From Nematostella vectensis (Eukaryota > Cnidaria > Anthozoa > Actiniaria > Edwardsiidae): a DNA stretch of 64,000 nucleotides. Under the pieces are notes generated by a model. That model did no database searches, was not told where the DNA came from, and worked only from the letters and a program-made list of their open reading frames with translations. Shown in pieces: positions 60,801 through 64,000 of the stretch; within the stretch, counting starts at the first letter, position 1, and each line of letters begins with the position of its first letter. The translations under genes were made by a program, and so were the position numbers. The DNA lies in NCBI RefSeq assembly GCF_932526225.1, contig NC_064038.1:3658001-3722000 (forward strand). The letters are read 5' to 3'.

Positions 60801-63800
60801 TACATGGCTTTTGCAAATCCCTACAGGAATGAAACTAGAGACACGTAAGTACTGCCGCGCTAGGGTAGCTGGGGAAGGGCGTCGAATTCATTCGTACGCT
60901 TAAACCTAGAATATTTTGCTGTACTTGGAATAATCCTTTGTGACAATATCCCCAATACAGGTTCCTGATAGAGCTACAGTTCACGGCCCTATCCGCCAAT
61001 GGCCTCCTCCTCTACATTGCTGATAACGAGACTCATCCTCAACAATTCGTTAGCGTCGAACTTGTGGACGGCAAAGTTAAATTCCAGTTCGACCTCGGAC
61101 CAGGCCTCGTCAAGATGTCCACGGAACTATCATACACAGGCGCTTTGACGGAAATGAAGGTTTGACCTAAAACTTTAGAGAACAATTCACACACGCGCAC
61201 GCTTTGACGAAAATGAAGGTATGACCTAAAAGTTAGCGCACGCAATTCACACACGCGCACGCTTTGACGGAAATGAAGGTGTGACCTAAAAATTAGCGCA
61301 CGCCATTCACACACGCGCACGCTTTGACGGGGATGAAGGTTTTGACCTAAAACTTTGCGCACGCAATTTACACACGCGCACGCTTTGACGAAAATGAAGG
61401 TTTGACCTAAAACTTTGCGCACGCAATTCACACACGCGCACGCTTTGACGGAAGAAGGTATGACCTAAAACTTAGCGCACGCCATTCACACACGCGCACG
61501 CTTTGACGGAAGTGAAGGTATAACCTAAAACTTTGCGCACGCCATTCACATACGCGCACGATTTGACGGAAATGGTTTGACCTAAAACTTTGCGCACGCA
61601 ATTCACACACGGGCACGCTTTGACGGAAATGAAGGTATGACCTAAAACTTAGCGCACGCCATTCACACACGCGCACGCTTTGACGGAAATGAAGGTATGA
61701 CCTAAAACTTAGCGCACGCCATTCACACACGCGCACGCTTTGACGGGGATGAAGGTTTTGACCTAAAACTTTGCGCACGCAATTTACACACGCGCACGCT
61801 TTGACGGAAATGAAGGTTTGACCTAAACCTTTGCGCACGCAATTCACACGCGCGCACGCTTTGACGGAAATGAAGGTATGACCTAAAAGTTAGCGCACGC
61901 CATTCACACACGCGCACGCTTTGACGGAAATGAAGGTATGACCTAAATGTTAGCGCACGCCATTCACACACGCGCACGCTTTGACGGAAATGAAGGTATG
62001 ACCTAAAAGTTAGCGCACGCCATTCACACACGCGCACGCTTTGACGGAAATGAAGGTATGACCTAAAAGTTAACGCACGCCATTCACACACGCGCACGCT
62101 TTGACGGAAATGAAGGTTTGACCTAAAACTTTGCGCACGCCATTCACACACGCGCACGCTTTGACGGAAATGAAGGTATGACGGAAATGAAGGTATGACC
62201 TAAAAGTTAGCGCATGCCATTCACACACGCGCACGCTTTGACGGAAATGAAGGTATGACCTAAAAGTTAGCGCACGCAATTCACACACGCGCACGCTTTG
62301 ACGAAAATGAAGGTTTGACCTAAAACATAGCGCACGCAATTTACACAGCCCTAATGATGTGGCTTAGTTGTGTGGCTTTATCGGTTCCACCCCGCGCCAA
62401 GTAAGTAAAAACGTTTTCTATAAAATCATCACGCCCCCACTCTAGGGGGTTACTATATGGAGTAAACAAATAATTTGTAACTTTGTAAGTTTTATTGCCA
62501 AGTTTTGGGAAAATTTATAGTGCTTTTTTTTCTCCCTGGAACTGGGCTCGTCGAATTTCCCCGTCAATTTGCAGCTATTGATTATTAAGGGAAAGCAGCA
62601 AACGTTTTTTTCATCATGAAGGGGGATTGCTTAGGACATATATTACTCAGCATTTGACCACTTCTTCCAGCTTCTCCGCATTGGTTCATTCGGCGCGCTC
62701 CTCGTACCTGTGTGGAAAGAATACCAAAACTACAAGAACTACGAGGCGACCAGGACCACCCTGGACCTTACGAGCCCCATATACATAGGGGGCGTCCCAG
62801 AGCATGTCAAAATTCATCCACAGGTAACCCGACGTTTCGGGTTTAGTGGGCATTTCCAGAAGGTTGCCCTTGGGTCGACGATTATGGAGGAAAAAGTGTT
62901 TGACTTAAAAAATCCCATGATGCAGTCTGGGATTGGAAAGAGGTATAGCAACGTAGAGCAGGGTTTCAGGATGAATGGGTCTACTTGGGTAAAGTTCGGT
63001 AAGTGATTGATTTATGGAAAGAAAAATGATTATCCTTTCTTTCAAAGGGTGCAGATCAGTCATTCATCAGCCACATCTTTGTTATTGTTTATACTCAGAA
63101 ATATGTAGTCTGTTTTTATGAAAAGTATCCAAACCGATAATGGGTGCCGTGCTATAAATGGATTAATTGACGTCGATATTTTGCTCTTCCTGTACTGGGT
63201 TACACAATGCACCCATAAAGCCGGCGTCTAATTCAAACGACTATACAGCATGATATAGTTAATCAAGTATCAGTCTTCGACTGTGGATAAACTGTGGTTT
63301 AAACAATAACAGAGAGATTCCAACCCGGATCCTTAATCCTCTGGCTTCAAACGTCCTTGTCACGAAGCTATCTCGGCTCTCCTGTTGCAAAATGACCTAA
63401 TCATCTTCTTATATTTATGAGTATCAATAATATTGTCTTTTTACCACCCTGATGCTTTATGGAAATGGCTGTTGATGCAGTAGCTTTTACTACAATGCTA
63501 AACAGGATGACATTGTTCCATTTCAGATGATGTTGCCGCAAATACGAGCTTCTCAATACAGCTGCAATTCCGTACATGGTCACGTGACGGTACCATTTTC
63601 TATCTCCATAACAACACACAGGGTAGGCAAAAAGATCCATTTATTTTTCGATTATTCTTCCGGCGTAGGTACGCCTACCTTTGTATGGCAGCTGGCAAAG
63701 ACTTCAGAATTTGCTAACTTGCTTTGTGTTATTTTATTTCTAAACTTGCAAGGCGGCGATTCAAGCTTCCTCAAGCTACAACAGTCCAGCGGTCAGCTTA

Positions 63801-64000
63801 ATTTAACGGTTAGCGGCGCAAACGTTAACACGCGCAATGCATTGTGGTCAGACCCAGCCCGGGGCAACGCGACCACGTCATCTCACTTGCTTTGCAACAT
63901 GGATTGGCACGACATTCAGATTACCCGGCATGCCTTCCACCTGAATATGACAGTCGATGGGAAGTATACTACGTCACTTGACCTCGATGGTGATAGAAGA
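30502..64000 (+). CDS. LAMA: Laminin alpha chain containing an internal C2 domain (49 exons, 3' end beyond window)
   Basis: A secreted basement-membrane chain: signal peptide (about 1-20), LN domain, five LEa repeats, an L4-like domain, about six LEb repeats, coiled coil, an inserted C2 domain (about residues 1274-1412), more coiled coil, then LG1-LG5. The 49 exons sum to 2637 whole codons to the window edge, with every junction phase compatible. LG domains at the C-terminus make this an alpha chain, not beta or gamma. It should assemble with beta and gamma chains through the coiled coil, polymerise through LN, and bind receptors through LG. The start at 30502 is followed at once by a hydrophobic signal ([11 protein letters not shown]). 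The gene is full of minisatellites at splice junctions. Sub-domain entries list exons. The last exon seen (63753 onwards) is cut by the window. Confidence 0.93.
31800..32195 (+). repeat. About 50-70-bp array duplicating the end and 5' splice site of laminin exon 2
   Basis: The unit holds ATTACCTATCCGGCATTACC, then TTACAACGAAAAC|GTGAGAAC and a spacer TGTTTAATATGATAAC. The first copy is the real exon end (31841). About six more copies follow, some shortened; the last ends AACGAAAACATTGGTGAG and has lost the donor. In frame, a stop follows shortly after the first donor. Confidence 0.93.
32573..33692 (+). repeat. 23-bp array duplicating the 5' splice site of laminin exon 3, about 48 copies
   Basis: The unit is ATCCGTCTCCTG|GTAAGATACTT with GTAAGAT, GTATGAT, GTGAGAT and GTAGGAT variants. 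The seed is the real exon end GATCTCCTG|GTAAGATATTT at 32586. About 1.1 kb long and filling nearly the whole intron. The unit length is not a multiple of three and a stop follows within four codons if the first donors are skipped. Confidence 0.95.
34164..34920. mobile_element. TIR element with ends TACYGTAAATGACC
   Basis: The left end TACTGTAAATGACCTAATAA and the right end (read in reverse complement) TACCGTAAATGACCTCATAA continue into matching ACGCCCC, about 27 bp. Inside are repeated GGGGCGTTYATTAGA motifs and no transposase frame. The outermost TA may be a target duplication. About 757 bp, non-autonomous. Confidence 0.65.
34417..34465. repeat. Perfect hairpin, 21-bp arms, 7-nt loop
   Basis: CCATTGGGCAGGGCCGTAGCC and its exact complement flank TCATGCT. 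It sits inside the TIR element at 34164-34920, probably as a nested foldback insertion. GGGCCGTAGCC-like ends also occur in other small elements of this window (43580 and 50850 areas). Confidence 0.85.
35168..38534 (+). CDS. LAMA: Laminin alpha part 2: LEa repeats (exons 5-13)
   Basis: Exons 35168-35396, 35471-35589, 36097-36187, 36600-36697, 36769-36874, 36962-37014, 37274-37382, 37736-37838 and 38462-38534. They encode five eight-cysteine laminin-type EGF repeats, each starting CxC ([40 protein letters not shown]), with the typical CDTCKPGFY / CSQCKHGFY spacing. The last repeat runs into GYYYPELHF, the usual lead-in to an L4-type domain. The first repeat is unusual, with [10 protein letters not shown]. 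These repeats form the rigid short-arm rod. Introns are mostly phase 1 between repeats. Confidence 0.9.
35811..35983. mobile_element. Small imperfect inverted-repeat element
   Basis: The left end CAGGCGCGTACACAAGGAGG and the right end (reverse complement) CAGGCGGGTACCCAGGATTGG share an outer CAGGCGNGTAC core; both run into long G tracts. One related end occurs alone near 11093. No coding content. It lies in a laminin intron. Confidence 0.45.
36204..36330. repeat. 33-bp tandem repeat, about 4 copies, in laminin intron 7
   Basis: The unit is GAGCCAGTTGTCAGCC plus AAACCTTTGTTATTAAA. It starts 16 bp after the donor of exon 7 and does not include the splice site itself. Confidence 0.9.
37868..38361 (+). 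repeat. (GATGGC)n hexanucleotide tract of about 490 bp
   Basis: About 66 perfect GATGGC units pass into about 16 GATGGT-type units at the right, then decay through GATGATGGTGG to about 38431. It begins about 30 bp after the donor of laminin exon 12 and lies wholly in the intron. The Met-Ala open frame across it is an artefact. Confidence 0.97.
38619..40175 (+). CDS. LAMA: Laminin alpha part 3: L4-like globular domain (exons 14-16)
   Basis: Exons 38619-38894, 39311-39414 and 40099-40175 (phases 0, 2, 1) encode about 150 residues between LEa and LEb, at the place of the L4/domain IV module of laminin alpha short arms. Visible are [12 protein letters not shown] (a core strand), the cysteine pair CGSPGTMC, a [11 protein letters not shown] strand and a final cysteine region FQFQCSV...RYC. 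The similarity is to the jelly-roll L4b-type domain of alpha chains; this is judged by position and pattern, not by strong motif identity. Several N-glycosylation sequons (NSS, NVT, NTT, NGT) fit an extracellular domain. Confidence 0.72.
39674..39904. mobile_element. Small TIR element GCCTGGCTAAACTAGGCGACA, copy 1
   Basis: The left end GCCTGGCTAAAGTAGGCGAC and the right end GTGTCGCCCAGTTTAGCCAG are complementary. An inner repeat GTGGCTAAACTAGGAGACA is also present. A shorter relative is at 43095-43193. Non-coding, in laminin intron 15. Confidence 0.65.
40478..41430. repeat. 16/32-bp higher-order AT-rich array in laminin intron 16
   Basis: Alternating 16-bp units ATAAGCCCTTATATTT and ATAAGCTCTTTTATTT make a 32-bp dimer, repeated about 29 times. 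GATAAG/TATAAG variants are arranged in longer blocks: a TATAAGCTTATAAGCCC junction recurs at about 40660 and 40941, and a CCTATAATTTTAAGCCC block recurs at about 41130 and 41357. Confidence 0.95.
41811..44650 (+). CDS. LAMA: Laminin alpha part 4: LEb repeats (exons 17-22, first part)
   Basis: Exons 41811-41957, 42356-42583, 42748-42854, 43327-43504, 44152-44301, then the start of 44575-44726. About six laminin-type EGF repeats begin [40 protein letters not shown] and ACDCNVDG, ending with ACPGCV before the coiled coil. The second and third are partly fused in exon 18, where one has a shortened cysteine pattern. The gamma-chain nidogen-binding loop motif is not seen, as expected for an alpha chain. 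The exon 21 donor is duplicated downstream. Confidence 0.9.
43095..43193. mobile_element. Small TIR element GCCTGGCTAAACTAGGCGACA, copy 2
   Basis: The left end CCTGTCTAAACTAGGCGACA and the right end TTTCGCCTAGTTTAGCCAGG match the ends of the element at 39674-39904. About 99 bp, in laminin intron 19. Confidence 0.6.
43583..43715. mobile_element. Small imperfect foldback with GGGGCGTAGCCAGG end
   Basis: The left end GGGGCGTAGCCAGGGGGCCC and the right end GGGCCCCCTCCTG...CCTGGCTACGCC are complementary around a short spacer. Related single ends appear near 23643-23675 and 50851. Non-coding. Confidence 0.5.
43760..44039. mobile_element. Mutator-like foldback MITE with 10-bp target duplication
   Basis: Inverted arms of about 92 bp, starting ATGTGGACTTTAAAAGCACA and matching almost base for base, surround a spacer of about 95 bp. 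The flanks are the direct repeat TTATTTGAAA at 43750-43759 and 44040-44049. Long arms with a 9-10-bp duplication are the mark of Mutator-type elements. Arms are about 97% alike, so the insertion is recent. It is in laminin intron 20. Confidence 0.85.
44286..44530 (+). repeat. About 107-bp array duplicating the end and 5' splice site of laminin exon 21
   Basis: The exon end ACAAGCTCTGGGTGTGTG plus donor GGTAAGTTTCACTGTCAC is followed by a second copy (TTCAAGCTCTGGGTGTGTGA, GTAAGTTACACTGTCAC) and a third, partial one (GACTCTTTGTGTGTATAGGTAGG). The copies share the spacer with CGACATCTTAGCGTGACAGG. Confidence 0.9.
44575..47283 (+). CDS. LAMA: Laminin alpha part 5: coiled coil before the C2 domain (exons 22-27)
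   Basis: Exons 44575-44726, 45153-45266, 45530-45641, 46003-46199, 46584-46757 and 47167-47283, ending in phase 0. They encode about 280 residues of hydrophilic, heptad-like helix (domain II/I) such as [32 protein letters not shown] and [22 protein letters not shown], with N-glycosylation sequons. It should wind with beta and gamma chains to form the laminin long arm. The coil ends at ...ATSANE just before the C2 exons. Confidence 0.85.
45258..45415 (+). repeat. Short array duplicating the 5' splice site of laminin exon 23
   Basis: The exon end CAACAG|GTATGTGAC is followed by CAACAG|GTTTGTAACACC and further CGCAATAGGTATTTAACG / CGCAATGGGTATGTAACACC copies with TGTCACGCAA spacers. The first two donors are 48 bp apart in an open frame, so the second would add 16 residues. 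Confidence 0.8.
45800..45988 (-). mobile_element. tRNA-derived SINE, antisense in laminin intron 24
   Basis: Read on the minus strand, it begins GGCGCGATAGCTCAGTGGTA, a good A box (TAGCTCAGTGG), with a degenerate B-box region near GACTGTGAACCCC. It ends with the common SINE tail GCGCTATACAAATGCCAAA and an A/T-rich end. The tRNA-like head stops about 15 bp before the acceptor of exon 25 at 46003. Confidence 0.8.
47623..48457 (+). CDS. LAMA: Laminin alpha part 6: inserted C2 domain (exons 28-29)
   Basis: Exons 47623-47836 and 48255-48457, phases 0-(1)-0, encode 139 residues. A full C2 layout is visible: [11 protein letters not shown] and [12 protein letters not shown] (strands), [18 protein letters not shown] (first Ca2+ loop with the DPY motif), [34 protein letters not shown] (third loop with four acidic residues) and a final TTWYRLLPM. 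Order and the closing WYRL resemble RIM/Piccolo- and synaptotagmin-type C2 domains more than the MCTP neighbour. All the usual Ca2+-ligand acidic positions appear filled. The frame is continuous with coiled coil on both sides. Such an intrusion is not part of the known laminin architecture; whether it is spliced into the mature message must be tested. Confidence 0.88.
48445..49080 (+). repeat. 39-bp array duplicating the end and 5' splice site of the C2 exon
   Basis: The unit reads ACCTGGTACCGCCTCCTTCTCATG|GTAAGTACGTACATC: the last 8 codons of the C2 domain, the donor and 15 intron bases. About 16 copies. The seed is the real exon end TACTTCCCATG|GTAAGTACG at 48457. Donors at 48457, 48496, 48535, 48574, 48613, 48652, 48691 and 48730 stay in frame; after the GTAAGAAGAACATC variant at 48731 the frame shifts and closes at 48772. 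Confidence 0.96.
49283..52436 (+). CDS. LAMA: Laminin alpha part 7: coiled coil after the C2 domain (exons 30-35)
   Basis: Exons 49283-49452, 49553-49691, 50421-50532, 51145-51276, 51687-51875 and 52245-52436. Heptad-like helix resumes with [57 protein letters not shown] and [19 protein letters not shown], about 310 residues ending just before LG1. Exon 30 was placed at the TAG acceptor at 49281-49282; the nearer CAG at 49294-49295 would shift the frame into a stop. This supports a phase-0 link to the C2 exon. Confidence 0.85.
51309..51404. mobile_element. 96-bp palindromic MITE with TA flanks
   Basis: TTATCCATGAGCCGTATT at the left and its complement AATACGGCTCATGGATAA at the right, each flanked by TA (51307-51308, 51405-51406), with inner AATGCAAATGC also inverted. 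TA duplication suggests a mariner-type helper. It sits 30 bp after the donor of laminin exon 33. Confidence 0.8.
51929..52022. repeat. Tandem duplication of about 46 bp in laminin intron 34
   Basis: Two copies of AACTATTTCACAGGAAACTT plus CTAAGTTTGAGGTCTGATACTTTAG, with a few differences. Non-coding. Confidence 0.8.
52787..58141 (+). CDS. LAMA: Laminin alpha part 8: LG1 and LG2 domains (exons 36-41)
   Basis: Exons 52787-52926, 54596-54726, 55383-55506, 55782-56170, 57559-57738 and 57985-58141. LG1 starts [10 protein letters not shown] and shows the strand pattern [35 protein letters not shown] and [12 protein letters not shown]2 starts in exon 39 ([17 protein letters not shown]) and has [29 protein letters not shown] and [13 protein letters not shown] domains bind receptors such as integrins and dystroglycan. 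The usual WH in the middle strand is replaced ([19 protein letters not shown]). Confidence 0.85.
53105..53160 (+). repeat. Diverged copy of the end of laminin exon 36
   Basis: ATGTACTCCATTAAGGGAAT and CTAAGTTACCGCAC repeat the exon 36 end (ATGTACTCCATTGGGAATTC, GTCAGTTGCCGCACGG) about 180 bp downstream; the donor is changed to CAGATG. It marks the start of the repeat region that fills this intron. Confidence 0.75.
53175..53360. repeat. 46-bp repeat, 4 copies, in laminin intron 36
   Basis: The unit is AATGAATCGACGACCCATGT-like: GTATAGAAGGAATTGGGAG plus TTCAGTAGAGTGAATCGACGACCCAT. It leads into the 22-bp array that follows. Confidence 0.9.
53395..54325. repeat. 22-bp minisatellite, about 40 copies, in laminin intron 36
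   Basis: The unit is GAGTTGCATAGAAGGAATCGAC with ATAAAAGG, GGAATCAAC and AGAGAATCAATC variants. It makes long minus-strand frames rich in [16 protein letters not shown], which are artefacts of a 66-bp three-frame cycle. Confidence 0.97.
54716..54884 (+). repeat. 23-bp array duplicating the 5' splice site of laminin exon 37
   Basis: The exon end TTCACAAG|GTAGGCCAGCGG is followed by about six copies of the unit AAG|GTAGGCCAGCGGTACTTCGC, with some donors damaged (AAAGTAGG, GGTAAACC). Confidence 0.93.
56215..57235. repeat. About 66-bp minisatellite, some 15 copies, in laminin intron 39
   Basis: The unit is AGAACCACTGAGGACGCTGG plus CCCTGTGGTACCATCCTCAG and TGACAGTACTTACAGATTAAAACACAT. Longer variants carry an extra TACTGTACCATTCTCATTAAC piece. 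Each unit holds CTTACAG-like sequence, but there is no clear link to the exon 39 donor. Confidence 0.93.
57312..57535. repeat. 34-bp minisatellite, about 6.5 copies, in laminin intron 39
   Basis: The unit is ATTGTAGCGTTGAACCGTTGAATMACATTCTACA. It ends 24 bp before the acceptor of exon 40 and does not include it. Confidence 0.95.
58161..58396. mobile_element. TTAA-type MITE, copy 2
   Basis: It matches the element at 1606-1847 along most of its length (CACCAGTTTACTTCCGGTCG, TAACGGAAAACTCGAAAAAT, GGTTGAGGTTTCCGTCGG). The right end is GCCGCT followed by TTAA at 58397; the left end is degraded. It lies 19 bp after the donor of laminin exon 41. Confidence 0.8.
58558..60192 (+). CDS. LAMA: Laminin alpha part 9: LG3 domain (exons 42-44)
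   Basis: Exons 58558-58731, 59037-59203 and 60010-60192. LG3 shows [51 protein letters not shown] and [12 protein letters not shown], closing with [14 protein letters not shown]. The IWRDIHL stretch corresponds to the W-H strand of the family, and VYIGGVP is the usual LG signature. Confidence 0.87.
58784..58955. repeat. (ATC)n-rich microsatellite in laminin intron 42
   Basis: Runs of ATC/ATT triplets around two copies of a CATCTCCCATTTTTTG-like segment. The hydrophobic open frames on both strands are artefacts. Confidence 0.85.
59190..59432 (+). repeat. 36-bp array duplicating the end and 5' splice site of laminin exon 43
   Basis: The exon end AACAGCACTGAAGATGG|GTAAGTCACGTGAGC is followed by about five more copies of AAGCACTGAAGATGGGTAAG plus TCACGTGACCTAACAA, increasingly diverged to the right. 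Reading through meets a stop within a few codons. Confidence 0.93.
60620..62998 (+). CDS. LAMA: Laminin alpha part 10: hinge and LG4 domain (exons 45-47)
   Basis: Exons 60620-60844, 60961-61159 and 62671-62998. Exon 45 starts with the LG3 tail and a proline-rich hinge ([19 protein letters not shown]), the place where many laminin alpha chains are cut after LG3. LG4 follows: [60 protein letters not shown] and [15 protein letters not shown], then [13 protein letters not shown]. The middle strand is [21 protein letters not shown], so the usual Trp-His pair is missing there. Confidence 0.87.
61141..62345 (+). repeat. 60-bp array duplicating the end and 5' splice site of laminin exon 46, about 20 copies
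   Basis: The unit is GCTTTGACGGAAATGAAG|GTATGACC plus TAAAAGTTAGCGCACGCCATTCACACACGCGCAC. The seed is the exon end GGCGCTTTGACGGAAATGAAG|GTTTGACC at 61159. About 1.2 kb. Skipping the first donor gives GTT TGA, a stop. Downstream copies mostly have GTATGA, which looks stronger than the seed's GTTTGA. Confidence 0.96.
63312..63385 (-). mobile_element. Possible tRNA-derived SINE head
   Basis: On the minus strand, GGAGAGCCGAGATAGCTTCG is followed about 40 bp later by GATCCGGGTTGGAATCTC, resembling A and B boxes (TAGCTTCG and GGTTGGAATC). A tail was not recognised, so the extent is uncertain. Confidence 0.45.
63527..64000 (+). CDS. LAMA: Laminin alpha part 11: LG5 domain, cut by window end (exons 48-49)
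   Basis: Exons 63527-63622 and 63753 to the window edge, joined in phase 1. They show [40 protein letters not shown] and [22 protein letters not shown], which holds the canonical W-H strand and VDG of LG domains. The C-terminal part of LG5 and the stop codon lie beyond 64000. Confidence 0.85.
   Translation, partial: MMLPQIRASQYSCNSVHGHVTVPFSISITTHRVGKKIHLFFDYSSGVGTPTFVWQLAKTSEFANLLCVILFLNLQGGDSSFLKLQQSSGQLNLTVSGANVNTRNALWSDPARGNATTSSHLLCNMDWHDIQITRHAFHLNMTVDGKYTTSLDLDGDRR

Noticed and set aside
61039-62339. Minus-strand open frames with [19 protein letters not shown]-type repeats
   Set aside because: Antisense reading of the 60-bp splice-donor array; 60 bp keeps any frame open by chance.

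Overview
This is a piece of a eukaryotic, probably cnidarian (sea-anemone-like), nuclear genome. The basis is intron-rich genes with GT-AG introns and animal-only families: laminin alpha, MCTP and battenin/CLN3. Dense minisatellites, MITEs and a tRNA-derived SINE lie around them, with no operons or prokaryotic signals. The species name is inference. All exon models below were assembled by eye from conserved domains, GT-AG sites and phase bookkeeping.

Layout. (1) 365-7062 (+) and 7867-9846 (-): two CLN3/battenin-type membrane protein genes, tail to tail, 804 bp apart. One has five exons, the other two. (2) 9847-13730: intergenic, with a small tandem repeat. (3) 13731-16027 (+): a two-exon gene for an unrecognised, probably soluble protein of about 591 aa. 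(4) 16028-18525: intergenic, with a 29-bp satellite-like array. (5) 18526-28461 (-): a 15-exon MCTP gene (three C2 domains plus two C-terminal membrane segments, about 797 aa). (6) 28462-30501: a shared, divergent promoter region. (7) 30502 to beyond 64000 (+): a laminin alpha chain, 49 exons visible, about 2637 residues: signal peptide, LN, LEa repeats, an L4-like domain, LEb repeats, coiled coil, LG1-LG5. The window ends inside LG5.

Two things stand out. First, the laminin coiled coil is interrupted by an in-frame, complete-looking C2 domain (47623-48457). It is encoded by a symmetric 0-0 pair of exons. C2 domains are normally cytosolic, so one inside a secreted laminin rod is unexpected. 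Second, at least eleven introns of the MCTP and laminin genes carry tandem arrays whose repeat unit includes the exon edge and its splice site, so the donor or acceptor is copied from 2 to about 48 times. In the C2 exon the unit is 39 bp and stays open, so eight alternative donors would each keep the frame and add 13-residue steps to the end of the C2 domain.

Other accessory content: a TTAA-flanked MITE family (two copies), a Mutator-like foldback element with a 10-bp target duplication, other short inverted-repeat elements, a long (GATGGC)n tract, a 16/32-bp higher-order array, and several intron minisatellites.
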